Part shown: in pieces, positions 9,093 to 18,574 of the stretch
Layout of the letters: the number at the start of each line of letters is the position of its first letter
How positions within the stretch are numbered: the first letter of the stretch is position 1
Assembly (NCBI RefSeq): GCF_947488465.1
Contig: NZ_CANKZA010000006.1
Location: 62,001-126,000 of the forward strand
DNA from: an uncultured Microbacterium sp.
Lineage (GTDB): Bacteria > Actinomycetota > Actinomycetes > Actinomycetales > Microbacteriaceae
Direction of reading: 5' to 3'
Length of the DNA: 64,000 bases
The notes under the pieces: model-generated
Told to the model about the DNA's origin: nothing
The model's input: only the letters and a program-made list of their open reading frames with translations
Database searches by the model: none
Program-made: the position numbers and the translations under genes

Positions 9093-12065
9093 TCAGCGTG
9101 AGATGTTCGCGTTCTGCCGGATCGTGCTCGGCCCCTGGCCTGCAGCCTCCACGGTGACCTGAGCCGGGAGCTGTTCTTTCATCGCCTCGACGTGGCTGAT
9201 GACACCGACTGTGCGCCCACCGGCACGGAGTTCGTCGAGCGTGCGCATCGCGAGCTCGAGGGTCTCGGGATCGAGCGACCCGAAGCCTTCGTCGACGAAC
9301 AGCGTGTCGAGCCGAATGCCACCCGCACGCGAGGTGACCACCTCGGCAAGGCCCAGGGCGAGCGCCAGGGATGCCAGGAACGTCTCGCCGCCGGAGAGAG
9401 ATTGCGGCGACCGCAGGCGTCCGGTGTACGCATCGAGCACCTCGATCGCGAGGCCCGAGGCGCGACCCCGCGCCGCGCGCGCGTCGGAGTGGTGGAGGGT
9501 GTAGCGCCCCGCGGACATCTCGGTGAGCCGAAGATTCGCCGCCGCGACGATCTCTTCGAGCTCGGCAGCCAGGACGAAGGTCTCGAGCTCCATCTTCATC
9601 GTGTTCGGTGCTCGCCCGGCGACGGTGTCGGCCAGGCGGCTGACGACAGCCGCTTCCTCGGCGAGTGTCGCGGTGCTCCCGGCAGCCGCCTCGACATCGA
9701 GGAGCAGGTCCCTCAGACGCACCATGGCGTTGTGCGCGTCGCGCTCCGCCGCGATCGCCGCCGCCCGTGCGGTGTCGGCATCGGTCGCCGCCTGTCGCGC
9801 CGTGGCGAGGTCTGTGGGCGGCGCCTCCAGGACATCCAGCTCCAACGTGAGGAGCCGGGATCGGATGGCCGCCAGCTCTCCGGTGTGCGCGGTGATGCGC
9901 TCGTCGAGGCGCGTCCGCTCCTGCGGATCGAGCAGCGCGCCCATCACCTCGCTCTCATCGGCGAAGTCTGAGGCGGCGATGCGGGCGTCCCGATCGGCGA
10001 GGGCGTCGGTGAGGGTGCGGAGACGCTCCGTGAGCGCATCGCGCGCCCCGGCTGCAGCGCGCGCAATGTCGCGGCGCGCTGCCGTGTGGGCCACGCGGGC
10101 GGCGACGCTGGAGAACTCGCCGCGCGCCGCCGAGATCTCTGCGCGGAGGTCAGTGACGGTGCGCACGCTCGCGGCGTGTTCCAGAGCGATGCGGTCTCGA
10201 TCTGCCACTTTCTCCGCACGATCGCGTTGCACCGAGACCACCCGCACATCGAGTTCTCCCCGCTCAGCCACGAGACCCGCGACACGCACCGCCGCAGCTT
10301 CGGCCTCGCGGAGCTCTTCGTCGCACGTGCGGGCATCCTCCTCGAGGTCGGCGAGCGGACGTCCGCCGGACCGTGCCGCGGCGTCCGCGTGTGCGTCGCG
10401 CGCAGATCGGGCGCGGTCGCCCGCTCCTGCGGCGCGCTGGGCCGCGTGGTCTCGATTCACCTCGGCAGCGGCGAGGTCATCGGCCGTGACGGGATCGTCC
10501 GTCGGTGTCGCCGGATGCGGGTGCACGGCCGAGCCGCAGACCGCGCACGGCTCGCCCTCGGAGAGGGCCAGTGCGAGTTCGCCGGCGTAGCCCGCCAGAC
10601 GCCGCTGCAGAAGCGAGGTCACCGCCTCTGTCGCGGCGGCGGCGGCGGCACTGTCACGTGCGTAGTCTTCTTCGGCCGCGCGGAGGCTCCGTGCGAGCTC
10701 AGCCGCCTGTACCGTCGCTTCGATCATGGGCGAGAGCGTAGCTCGGCGTGTGCGGAGCTCGTCTGCGCGCTGCGCACGGACGCTCAGCACCGCAAGATCG
10801 GCATCCAGTTGCTCTCTCAGCGAGGGAAGATGCGCCAGATCGTCATCGAGCGCGACGACGGCCTCGCTGAGGACGCGAAGTTCGTCCGCGTGGACGGCGA
10901 CCGTCTGCTCGGCCTCGATGAGCAGACGCTCCCGCTCCGCAGCTGCCGCCCAGAGTGCGAGGTCTCCGGTGAACTTCTCGATCGCGGCGTCGAGGTCATC
11001 CGCGCCCCCGGCCGCCCGCCAGGCCGCCTGAGCACGGGCAGAAGCCTCGACCGCGTCGGTATGCGAGGCCGCCGCGCGGTCGGCAGCATCCACCGTCGCG
11101 CGCAGCGTCTCCGCGTGTTGCGCGCGCGCAAGGCGGCGGCGATCGGCATCGATCCGCGGCGACTCGGCCTCCAGTCGGGAGAGAACCACCCGCGCTCCCT
11201 CGAGCTCGGTCACCGCCGCGTCGTAGGCCGTCGCCACCGCGAGGGCTGCGGCCGCGTTGCGCGCAGCGGCTTCGGCCGTGCCGCGATTGTTCCAGGCGGT
11301 GTCGTGTCGATATTCGGCCCGTTGGAGCGCTCGCGCCGCCGCCGCGCGCCGGTCGGTCACACTGTCCGGTCGATTGCCGGCACCCTCGAGATCGTGCGTG
11401 TCGATCAACCGCTCGACGAGCGTCAGGAGGGTGGCAATCTGCGCGTCGCCGGCCTCCTGCTCCTTCTGCGCATCGCGACGACGCTGTTCCAGATCGTTCG
11501 TGTACTTCTCGAAGCGGCGGGTGCCGAACAGAGTGCGCAGCAGCGCCTGACGTTCGTCGTTGGCCGCGAGCAAGAACCGCGAGAACTTGTTCTGCGCGAG
11601 CAAGATCACTTGCTGGAACTGCTGTGCGTTCAGCCCGATTTCCTCATCGAGCAGAATCCCGACCTCGCGGGGTTTGGCCGCCCGGCCGACCCACGCTCCG
11701 TCGACATGCTCCTCGAGGTGCGCGCGCGTCGGCTCTGTCGTGAGCCCTCCCCCACGTTTTGCGGGGCGGTCATATTCGGGCGCGCGGGTGACGCGCCATC
11801 GCCGCGGGCCAACGGTGAACTCCAGGCGGACTTCGGTCGGATCACCCAGGAAGCAATGATCGCTGCGCAGGCGCCGTTCGCCCCCCTCATAGCGCGGCAC
11901 GGCGCCGTAGAGTGCGAAGCTGACCCCGTCGAGGATGCTGGACTTGCCGGCGCCGGTGCGCCCGGTGATGAGGAACACGCCGTCCGCGTCGAATGCATCG
12001 AAGTCGACGGTCTGCGTTTCGCGAAAAGGGCCGAATCCGGTCAGATCGAGCCGATGGAGCTTCAC
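9093..12065 (-). CDS. sbcC: exonuclease SbcCD subunit C, SMC-type ATPase
   Basis: SbcC (990 aa) is the ATPase arm of the SbcCD (Rad50/Mre11-like) nuclease, which cuts hairpins and protein-blocked DNA ends. Walker A is GRTGAGKSS near the N-terminus and a long Ala/Arg/Glu-rich coiled coil fills the middle. The zinc hook is CAVC at about residue 510, and the C-terminus has the ABC signature LSGGETFLASLAL and Walker B LFVDEGFG. The GTG at 12065 lies 13 bp after the sbcD stop, so the two form an operon. Confidence 0.95.
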   Translation of the reverse strand: MKLHRLDLTGFGPFRETQTVDFDAFDADGVFLITGRTGAGKSSILDGVSFALYGAVPRYEGGERRLRSDHCFLGDPTEVRLEFTVGPRRWRVTRAPEYDRPAKRGGGLTTEPTRAHLEEHVDGAWVGRAAKPREVGILLDEEIGLNAQQFQQVILLAQNKFSRFLLAANDERQALLRTLFGTRRFEKYTNDLEQRRRDAQKEQEAGDAQIATLLTLVERLIDTHDLEGAGNRPDSVTDRRAAAARALQRAEYRHDTAWNNRGTAEAAARNAAAALAVATAYDAAVTELEGARVVLSRLEAESPRIDADRRRLARAQHAETLRATVDAADRAAASHTDAVEASARAQAAWRAAGGADDLDAAIEKFTGDLALWAAAAERERLLIEAEQTVAVHADELRVLSEAVVALDDDLAHLPSLREQLDADLAVLSVRAQRADELRTRRATLSPMIEATVQAAELARSLRAAEEDYARDSAAAAAATEAVTSLLQRRLAGYAGELALALSEGEPCAVCGSAVHPHPATPTDDPVTADDLAAAEVNRDHAAQRAAGAGDRARSARDAHADAAARSGGRPLADLEEDARTCDEELREAEAAAVRVAGLVAERGELDVRVVSVQRDRAEKVADRDRIALEHAASVRTVTDLRAEISAARGEFSSVAARVAHTAARRDIARAAAGARDALTERLRTLTDALADRDARIAASDFADESEVMGALLDPQERTRLDERITAHTGELAAIRSRLLTLELDVLEAPPTDLATARQAATDADTARAAAIAAERDAHNAMVRLRDLLLDVEAAAGSTATLAEEAAVVSRLADTVAGRAPNTMKMELETFVLAAELEEIVAAANLRLTEMSAGRYTLHHSDARAARGRASGLAIEVLDAYTGRLRSPQSLSGGETFLASLALALGLAEVVTSRAGGIRLDTLFVDEGFGSLDPETLELAMRTLDELRAGGRTVGVISHVEAMKEQLPAQVTVEAAGQGPSTIRQNANISR

Positions 12066-12078
12066 CGCTCACCCACCC

Positions 12079-13227
12079 TCATGCGAGCACCTCGACACGC
12101 ACCCGTTCATCGAGGACGTCACGGAGGATGGCGGTTTCGCGCTCGCTCGCTCCCTCACCCCCACGAACGTGCCGCAGGAACGTGTCGACGAGCTCCGCAT
12201 CGCTGCGCGCCGCACGCACACGCTGGACGTAGCTGCGGCCGTCGTCGGAGCGGACAGTGTGGGGAACATGGGACACCATGGCACAGTGCGGGAACCGCTC
12301 TTGCAGGCGGCGCAACGGATCACGCTCGGGAAGTGTGTCGGTGTACACCGCGCATACCCAGGCATCTTCCGCCGCGAGATACGACACGTCGGTGAGAAGG
12401 TCCTCCAGGGGACCACGCAGGGTCACGAGGCGCCGCGGCACCGGAAGCGCCAGCCACTCGACACGGGACAGTCCCTCGGCATCCAGCTCGACGAGCCACG
12501 AACCACGCGGCTTGTCCCCCTCGCCGAAGGAGTAGTGCAGCGGAGCACCCGCGTAGCGGACATTTTCGGCCAACGCCTGACGCCCGTGAATGTGCCCCAG
12601 GGCCGCATAGTCGACGCCGTCGAACGCGCTGATCGGCACGACGTCGAGCCCGCCCTGCTGGATGTCACGCTCGAGCTGGGGGGTCGCCTCGACGCCCGCT
12701 GCGAAGCAGTGTGCGATCGCCACTGATCGCCCGCCGCGGACGGCGAGGTCGTCACGGACGAGGTCCATCGCGTGCACGAGGACGTCGCGCTGGGACCGGA
12801 CCCGCGGCCAGAGGTGGCGCAGCAGAGCCGGCTCGAGGAAGGGGATGCCGTAGAAGTGCACGGGTCCGTGCACATCGTCGACGGTGACCGGCGTCGCGAT
12901 CGCCGCCGGATCGGTGAGCACCCGGATGCCGCTTCGCAGCAGCCCGGCCTGGAACCCGAGGCGAGCCGCGGAATCGTGGTTACCGCTCGTGACGATGACC
13001 TGAGCGCCGGTGTCGGCGAGCGCGAGCAGGGTGTCGGAGAGGAGGGTGTAGCACGTCGCCGCGGGGGTCGCCGAGTCGAACACGTCGCCCGCCACGATCA
13101 CCACATCGACCCGGTGCTCCCGCACCTGCGCGGTGAGCGTCTCGAGCACTCCACGCAACGCATCGAGGGTGGAATGACCGTGGAAGGTCCGCCCGATGTG
13201 CCAGTCAGAGGTGTGCAGGATTCGCAT
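12079..13227 (-). CDS. sbcD: exonuclease SbcCD subunit D, Mre11-type nuclease
   Basis: The 382-residue metallophosphatase is the nuclease partner of SbcC. All its metal-binding motifs are visible: TSDWHIGR, AGDVFD, SGNHDS and GHIHG. A much longer reading frame extends upstream to 14070, but homology begins exactly at MRILHTSDWHIG, so ATG 13227 is the start. It is the first gene of the sbcDC operon. Confidence 0.95.
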   Translation of the reverse strand: MRILHTSDWHIGRTFHGHSTLDALRGVLETLTAQVREHRVDVVIVAGDVFDSATPAATCYTLLSDTLLALADTGAQVIVTSGNHDSAARLGFQAGLLRSGIRVLTDPAAIATPVTVDDVHGPVHFYGIPFLEPALLRHLWPRVRSQRDVLVHAMDLVRDDLAVRGGRSVAIAHCFAAGVEATPQLERDIQQGGLDVVPISAFDGVDYAALGHIHGRQALAENVRYAGAPLHYSFGEGDKPRGSWLVELDAEGLSRVEWLALPVPRRLVTLRGPLEDLLTDVSYLAAEDAWVCAVYTDTLPERDPLRRLQERFPHCAMVSHVPHTVRSDDGRSYVQRVRAARSDAELVDTFLRHVRGGEGASERETAILRDVLDERVRVEVLA

Positions 13228-13304
13228 GTCCTCCACGCTAAGAGGAGCCTCCGACATCCGGTCGCAACCCCGCGGCGGGTGGCGGCATCCACCCTCGATA
13301 CGGG

Positions 13305-14798
13305 TCAGATTTCGGGCGAGAGGTCGTCCTCGGCGTTCGCGGAGCGCGCCCGACGCCGGGCGCCCAGGTCGACGACCCCGAGGAGGAAAGCCAGTCCCAG
13401 GAAGACGCCGACGGCCACCATCCCGTACGCGTACGCGTGGTGGTACACGTCGATCGCGTGGACCTCGGCATCGTCGCGATAGATCGCGGCGTAGAACAGC
13501 GACAGTGCGACCGCCGTTCCGACGGCCGTCCCGATGCGTTGACCGAGCTGACCCACCGAACCGGCGAGCCCGCCTTCGCGGGTCGGGATGTCGGCGAGCG
13601 TCAGCGTCTGGTTGGGGGCGACGACGAGCCCGGCGCCGAGACCGGCCACCGCCATGACCGCCGCCATCGCATAGGCGACGATCTCCACCGGGAGCGCGTA
13701 GGCGACAACCGTCAGCGCTGCCGTGGAGAAGAGCACGATGCCCAGCCCCCACACCACGAGGGGACGGCCGAGCCGGCCCACGAGGTTTCCGCCGACCCAC
13801 GCCGACGCCGCGCTCACGACCGCGAATCCGATCGACACCATGCCGGCATAGACGGGTTCGAGCCCGACCCCCAGCTGAAGGAACAGTGTCGTCAACAGGA
13901 ACATCGCCGGGATGGCGGTGAAATACGCCGAGACGATGAGGGTGCCGTTGCGATAGGACGAGATCCCGAACAGCGCGAACGGGATGAGCGGGCTCTTGCC
14001 GGCATCCGCGTACCGGCGTTCCCACCACACGAACACGGCCGCGAACACGGCGAAGAGCGTCAGCGTCCACCAGCGGCGCGGGTCATCGTCGGGCGACCCC
14101 GTCGTGAACAGGAACGGGAACATCAGGGCGATCACCATGATCCCGAACAAGACCACCCCGACCGGGTCGAGCTGGAGCTTTCCGGGCGCACGTGTGCGCG
14201 TGCGTGGAAGGAGCGTGAGGACACCGACGAGCACCAGAAGGCAGAGGGGCACATTCATCCAGAAGATGAAGCGCCACCCGTCGGCGGGGCCGCCGAGCGC
14301 GATCATCAGGCCACCGAGCGTCGGCCCGAACGCCGTCGCGATGCCGATCGTCGCGCCGAACAGCCCGAACGCACGGCCGCGTTCGGCGCCCACGAACAGT
14401 TGCTGGATCGTCCCGATCACCTGCGGCATCTGGATGCCGGCGGCCACACCCTGGATGAGCCGAGCGATGAGCAACACTTCGACAGTCGGCGCCAGTGCGC
14501 ACACGACGCTCGTGAGGGTGAACAGGCTCAACCCGACGACGAAGAGCGCCTTGCGGGACCGCTGGTCGCCCAGCCGACCGAACGGCACGAGCGCGAGGCC
14601 GAAGCACAGGACGTAACCCGAGACGACGAGCTGCAGCTCGGTCGACTGGGCGCCCAACGCCTTCTCGATGGACGGCAAGGCGACGTTGACCTTCGACAGG
14701 TCGAGGATCGTCAGCGCGGCAACCGACACGCAGACCCAGAACGCGCGCCAGCGCTGACCGCCGCTGAGCGGGATGCTGGCGGTTTCCGGCGCCGTCAC
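13305..14798 (-). CDS. MFS drug/H+ antiporter, DHA2 family (14 TM)
   Basis: The protein has about 14 hydrophobic segments and the motif-A-like loop GRLGDQRSRKALF after TM2, as in EmrB/QacA-type exporters. DLSKVNVALPSI in TM1 is the DHA2 counterpart of the usual D-x-x-[IV]-V-N-x-A-L-P. It probably exports a toxic or antimicrobial compound across the cytoplasmic membrane. GTG 14798 gives a 497-residue protein starting just before TM1; the frame is open to ATG 14873, but the extra 25 residues are basic and not transporter-like. No dedicated regulator is adjacent. Confidence 0.85.
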   Translation of the reverse strand: MTAPETASIPLSGGQRWRAFWVCVSVAALTILDLSKVNVALPSIEKALGAQSTELQLVVSGYVLCFGLALVPFGRLGDQRSRKALFVVGLSLFTLTSVVCALAPTVEVLLIARLIQGVAAGIQMPQVIGTIQQLFVGAERGRAFGLFGATIGIATAFGPTLGGLMIALGGPADGWRFIFWMNVPLCLLVLVGVLTLLPRTRTRAPGKLQLDPVGVVLFGIMVIALMFPFLFTTGSPDDDPRRWWTLTLFAVFAAVFVWWERRYADAGKSPLIPFALFGISSYRNGTLIVSAYFTAIPAMFLLTTLFLQLGVGLEPVYAGMVSIGFAVVSAASAWVGGNLVGRLGRPLVVWGLGIVLFSTAALTVVAYALPVEIVAYAMAAVMAVAGLGAGLVVAPNQTLTLADIPTREGGLAGSVGQLGQRIGTAVGTAVALSLFYAAIYRDDAEVHAIDVYHHAYAYGMVAVGVFLGLAFLLGVVDLGARRRARSANAEDDLSPEI

Positions 14799-14929
14799 GA
14801 GGCGATGCGCGGTGTGTAGGAGGCGGCTTGCTCGGCGGGCATGAACAGAGGATGCATGTGGATGTTCCGGCACATGCCCTTCACCGTATGCTCAGCGTCG
14901 GACTCGGGCCAGGGCCTACTCTCGGATCC

Positions 14930-15778
14930 ATGCCGAACGACCCCTCCGCCGCAGACGATGCCATCGCAGAAATTGTCGAAGCGGCTGATCGGGTCATCGA
15001 CGAGATCACCGGCTTGCCGAAAGACGAGGGCGAGGTCGAGGAGTTCTCGTACGCCGGCGCCACGGTGATCGCCGAGCGACGCGGAGACGAGGCGTCGCGC
15101 ACGACGTTCGTGCTCGTCCACGGCATCGGCATGGGGCGCAAGGTCTTCGGCGATCTGGTGCTGCGACTGCACGACCACGGCGTCGTCATCGCGATCGATC
15201 AACCCGGGTACGGCACGGCCCCCGAGCCCCCGCGGACGCTCTCGATGGAGCGCACGGCCGATCTCGTGGCGGCGTACCTGCGTCACCTGGGCCGTGGACC
15301 GGTGGTCCTGCTGGGGCACTCCATGGGGACGCAGGTCGTCACCGAAGTGGCGGTCCGGCATCCGGATGCGGTCGACTCTCTGGTGTTGGTGGCACCCACG
15401 GTCGATCGGCGGCACCGGCATGTGCTCAGCCAACTCGGCCGCCTGGTCCTGGACCTCGTGGGAGAGAGCCCCAAAGTCTTGCTCGTCGGAGCACGCGAAT
15501 ATCTCCGCGCCGGCCCGAATCTCCGCCGCAAGATGCACGCGATGCTCGTGCACCGCCCCGAACTGTCCTATCCGCGCATCACGGCGCCCACGCTCGTCAT
15601 CCGTGGCGAGCGCGACCGAGTCTCTCCCGCTTCGTGGTGTGCCGAGGTTGCCGGGGCCATCCCCCACGCACGGGACGCAGAAGTACTCGGCCACGGACAC
15701 GAGACGCTCATCCGCGATGCCGAACCGGCGGCGCGAGAGATTCTCGATTTCGTCAGCGCGCGGCCTGGTCGTCCGTAA
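14930..15778 (+). CDS. alpha/beta hydrolase
   Basis: The 282-residue protein has a canonical alpha/beta hydrolase core. The catalytic serine is in LLGHSMGTQ, the acid probably in GERDRVSP and the histidine in GHGHETL; LVHGIGMG is the oxyanion loop. The N-terminal 40 residues are acidic and helical. ATG 14930 is used because the upstream extension from 14828 overlaps the promoter region shared with the divergent MFS gene. Its last 26 bp overlap the convergent gene at 15753. Substrate unknown. Confidence 0.8.
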   Translation: MPNDPSAADDAIAEIVEAADRVIDEITGLPKDEGEVEEFSYAGATVIAERRGDEASRTTFVLVHGIGMGRKVFGDLVLRLHDHGVVIAIDQPGYGTAPEPPRTLSMERTADLVAAYLRHLGRGPVVLLGHSMGTQVVTEVAVRHPDAVDSLVLVAPTVDRRHRHVLSQLGRLVLDLVGESPKVLLVGAREYLRAGPNLRRKMHAMLVHRPELSYPRITAPTLVIRGERDRVSPASWCAEVAGAIPHARDAEVLGHGHETLIRDAEPAAREILDFVSARPGRP

Positions 15779-15977
15779 GGAGGTCGGGGTCGGCCGCGGC
15801 TCCGGATGCGGCGCTCACGGGATCGATCTCCTCACGGTCGCTGATCTCGACGTCCGGCGACTCTTCCTGCACGCGCTGAGCCGCGTCGGCACTGTTCTGC
15901 TCCGTCTGCCCGTCCGCGGCTTCCGCGCTCGTCCAGCCTCCGGCCGGTTCTGCATTCACTGTCTGCTCATCGTGCAT
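15753..15977 (-). CDS. small acidic protein of unknown function
   Basis: A 74-residue, highly acidic, probably disordered protein (runs of Glu/Asp/Ala, no Cys, no hydrophobic core). The ATG at 15977 has an excellent GAGGAG ribosome-binding site 6 bases upstream, which is the main reason to accept it. Its 3' end overlaps the end of the convergent hydrolase gene. A second gene of the same style lies at 19248. Confidence 0.6.
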   Translation of the reverse strand: MHDEQTVNAEPAGGWTSAEAADGQTEQNSADAAQRVQEESPDVEISDREEIDPVSAASGAAADPDLLTDDQAAR

Positions 15978-16070
15978 GGCGCACTCCTCACGTGTGATGG
16001 TGCAGCCACTGTGGCCCCGGCATCCGACATCGGCGAGGCCCTTGACGCCCGCTGCTGTAGCCGGTACCCG

Positions 16071-16370
16071 TCAGGCGGATCGTCGCGTCGCGAGCAGACT
16101 CGCGTGCGCGGGATGAGCGTCGAACCACTCGGCGACGTACCAGCAGACCGGACTGACCGCGCGGTCTCCGCGCTCTTCAATCTCGGACACGGCACGCGCC
16201 ACAACCTCGCCGGCATAGCCGTGTCCGCGGAACGTCGGGATCGTATAGGCGCGGGTGAGCGCGACCGTCCGACCATCGTCGCGATAGTCGAGGACGCTGA
16301 CCAGCGCGCCGTCCTTGTGAAGCGTGTACCGCGACGCATCGACCTCGTTGGCGAAAGTGAACCCACTCAT
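16071..16370 (-). CDS. short GNAT-type N-acetyltransferase
   Basis: The 99-residue protein matches the compact acetyltransferase group (YidJ/CG-type). A central LTRAYTIPTFRGHGYAGEVV segment contains the acetyl-CoA loop R-x-x-G-x-[AG] in the form RGHGYAG, and SPVCWYVAEWFDAHP matches the C-terminal part. ATG 16370 begins at MSGFTF; an in-frame start at 16400 adds only unrelated residues. Substrate unknown. Confidence 0.75.
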   Translation of the reverse strand: MSGFTFANEVDASRYTLHKDGALVSVLDYRDDGRTVALTRAYTIPTFRGHGYAGEVVARAVSEIEERGDRAVSPVCWYVAEWFDAHPAHASLLATRRSA

Positions 16371-16472
16371 GCCGTCCACGGTACGCCTGCGCGCCGACAC
16401 TGCGCTTCACCCCGGATGAGACTGAGCACTTTGTCACAAATCGTCATGCCACGGCGCTGGCACACGTGCGGT

Positions 16473-16502
16473 TTGACACATTCCGTCGCAATTGGTCATA
16501 AT
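16473..16502 (+). promoter_or_regulatory. strong sigma-A-type promoter for a leaderless transcript
   Basis: TTGACA (16473-16478) and CATAAT (16497-16502) are separated by 18 bp. The ATG of the small cysteine-rich ORF starts 7 bases after the -10 box, where the transcription start would fall, so the message is predicted to have no leader. Near-consensus -35 boxes are uncommon in this GC-rich window. Confidence 0.75.
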
Positions 16503-16508
16503 GACCAC

Positions 16509-16607
16509 ATGACTGACATCGCACGCACTCTGTCCGCCCGGGAGGCGAACGGAACGACCGGCACCATGATGCCGGGCGCTGTCATGTGTTGCCGAATGTG
16601 TCGCTGA
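16509..16607 (+). CDS. leaderless cysteine-rich leader peptide (32 aa)
   Basis: The ORF encodes 32 residues and ends in M-C-C-R-M-C-R, with Cys at positions 27, 28 and 31. It begins at the predicted transcription start, so it would be translated from a leaderless mRNA. Polycysteine leaderless small ORFs are known in mycobacteria as attenuators that sense charged tRNA-Cys (established knowledge). By analogy, stalling at the Cys codons could control the gene 200 bp downstream at 16810. The intervening region has several GC-rich partial hairpins but no clean terminator that I can identify. Confidence 0.6.
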   Translation: MTDIARTLSAREANGTTGTMMPGAVMCCRMCR

Positions 16608-16809
16608 CACGGTAATCCCCGTCGGATCTGTCGTCGCTCCCCGCTCTGAGCGCAGGCGAGCACCTCGATCCCCGAGTCACCGCAGCTCCCCGCCCACCAC
16701 GCGGATGCCGGTCGCCTCGCACATAGGCCGCTTCTGAGGCCGAACCGGAACACACATCTGAACCTGCGTCGGGCACCTCGCCCCGGGTTCCACCCCGAAG
16801 GATTTCGCC

Positions 16810-17517
16810 ATGTCGAACACCGCTCTCCTGTCCCCGCCCGCATCCACCCGCCACCTGCACGCCGTGGAGGACATCGTCCCGGCCGCGCGTCCGGCTGCGC
16901 GGTCGGTCCCGGCCGGTACCGCACCTCGCGGCTTCGCACTCTACGTCGGGATCGACGAGAACAAGACGGCCGTCGACGGTGTCTCGCTGTCGACACTTGT
17001 CGAAGCGTTGCGGCACACGCTCGCGCAACTCGCTCCGCACGCCGAGACGTACGCGACCGTCGCTCTCGCCCCCGCCACCGCGGGTGGGCGCGATGTCGAC
17101 GTGGTGCGCCTCGCTCTGCACGAGCCGAGCGCCGTCGCCCGGACCAAGGCCGACACGCCGGACGAGGACCACGTCCCCGGAGGCGTCACCATCGACATCT
17201 CGCGCCGTCGTGTGCACATCGACGGCGAGAGCGCGGCGCTGACATTCAAGGAGTTCGAGCTCCTGCAGTATCTCGTGCTGCGCGAGGGCCGCACGATCGA
17301 ACGCACCGAACTCGTCTCCTCCCTGTGGAGCCACGCTGACGGCGATGAAGCTCCCGGGGAGCGCACGATCGACGTCCACGTGCGGCGACTCCGCTCCAAG
17401 CTCGGCCGCTACGAGGACATCGTGCGCACCGTCCGCGGGATCGGCTATCGCTTCGACCGGCACGCCGACGTCGTCATCCGCTTCGGCCACGGGACCCCCT
17501 CGCCCGACCGCTTCTGA
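16810..17517 (+). CDS. winged-helix (OmpR-type) transcriptional regulator without receiver domain
   Basis: The 235-residue protein ends in a full OmpR-type DNA-binding domain: LTFKEFELLQYL, RTELVSSLW, TIDVHVRRLRSKLG and VRGIGYRF. The N-terminal 130 residues contain no phosphoacceptor receiver and are unlike other families I know, so the signal it responds to is unclear. ATG 16810 follows GAAGGATTTCGCC. It lies downstream of the leaderless Cys-rich ORF, which may control it. Confidence 0.8.
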   Translation: MSNTALLSPPASTRHLHAVEDIVPAARPAARSVPAGTAPRGFALYVGIDENKTAVDGVSLSTLVEALRHTLAQLAPHAETYATVALAPATAGGRDVDVVRLALHEPSAVARTKADTPDEDHVPGGVTIDISRRRVHIDGESAALTFKEFELLQYLVLREGRTIERTELVSSLWSHADGDEAPGERTIDVHVRRLRSKLGRYEDIVRTVRGIGYRFDRHADVVIRFGHGTPSPDRF

Positions 17518-17554
17518 CAGCAGCCTGTCGGAGGGTGCGGCGTAGGGTTGCCGC

Positions 17555-18505
17555 ATGACGATTCGGGAGCGGATGCCGGTGCTCCCGCCACCCGCGGACC
17601 CACCGATCGAGACGGAATATCGTCCGGGCACGCCGATCGACGCCGCGCGCGCGATCCAGTACCAGCAACGCGGCGCGCACGATCCATCGCACGTGCACGC
17701 CGGCGGCGTGATCTGGCGCGCGACCCGCACGCCGCTGGGGATCGCGACGCTTGCCGTCCGCGTCGAGCGAGGACGCATCCGCGGAGCCGCGTGGGGTCCC
17801 GGCGCACCATGGGCGCTCGATCAGCTGCCGGCCCTGTGCGGCGCTCTCGATGATCCGACCGGGTTCGAGGGACACCGGCATCCCCTCATCGCCGACGCCC
17901 ACCACCGCTACCCCGGCTTACGGATCGGACGCACCGACCTCGTCTTCGACGCTCTCGTGAGCGCGATCTTCGAGCAGAAGGTCACGGGGCTCCAGGCGTT
18001 CGGCGCGTGGCGGGCGATCCTCACGTGGTGTGGCGAGCGCGCGCCCGGCCCCACGCCGCGCCCGATGTTCGCGCCACCCGCCGATTGGCACGCGGTTCCG
18101 AGCTGGACCTGGCATCGCGCCGGGCTCGAGCCGCCGCAATCGCGCACGATCGTGGCGGTCGCGGCGCGGCGCGCGTCGATCGAGAGAGCGATGACGCCTG
18201 CCCTCGCCGGCGACGCGAGAGACGAGATCCTCACGAGCCTGCGCGGTGTCGGCGTCTGGACGAGCGCCGAAACCCGCATTCGTGCGTTCGGCGATCCGGA
18301 CGCCGTGAGCGTCGGTGACTACCACCTCGCCCACCAGGTGGGTTTCGCCCTGACAGGCCATCGCGTCGACGACGACGGGATGCGGGAACTCCTCGCCCCG
18401 TGGGCCGGCCACCGCCAACGCGTCATCCGCCTGATCGGACTCGCCGGTCCCCGCGAACCGCGCCGCGGCGCACGATTGAGCCCGGAAGATCACCGGGATC
18501 GCTGA
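17555..18505 (+). CDS. AlkA-like DNA-3-methyladenine glycosylase (HhH-GPD)
   Basis: The 316-residue protein matches base-excision glycosylases of the HhH-GPD superfamily. LRGVGVWTSAETRIRAFGD is the helix-hairpin-helix region, and the conserved catalytic aspartate is expected in DAVSVGDYHL. AIFEQKVT is the equivalent of the Q-Q-[IV]-S box. It would remove alkylated bases from DNA. ATG 17555 starts 38 bp after the preceding regulator gene, so co-transcription is possible. Confidence 0.8.
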   Translation: MTIRERMPVLPPPADPPIETEYRPGTPIDAARAIQYQQRGAHDPSHVHAGGVIWRATRTPLGIATLAVRVERGRIRGAAWGPGAPWALDQLPALCGALDDPTGFEGHRHPLIADAHHRYPGLRIGRTDLVFDALVSAIFEQKVTGLQAFGAWRAILTWCGERAPGPTPRPMFAPPADWHAVPSWTWHRAGLEPPQSRTIVAVAARRASIERAMTPALAGDARDEILTSLRGVGVWTSAETRIRAFGDPDAVSVGDYHLAHQVGFALTGHRVDDDGMRELLAPWAGHRQRVIRLIGLAGPREPRRGARLSPEDHRDR

Positions 18506-18574
18506 CGCTCATCTTGTGGATGTCTGACCCCGGCGAGACACTGAGCGCATCAGTCCACTCGGAAGGAACCGACC

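Noticed and set aside
12079..14070. 663-codon frame including sbcD
   Set aside because: The first 281 codons are an Arg-rich shadow of the MFS gene; homology starts at the sbcD ATG 13227.
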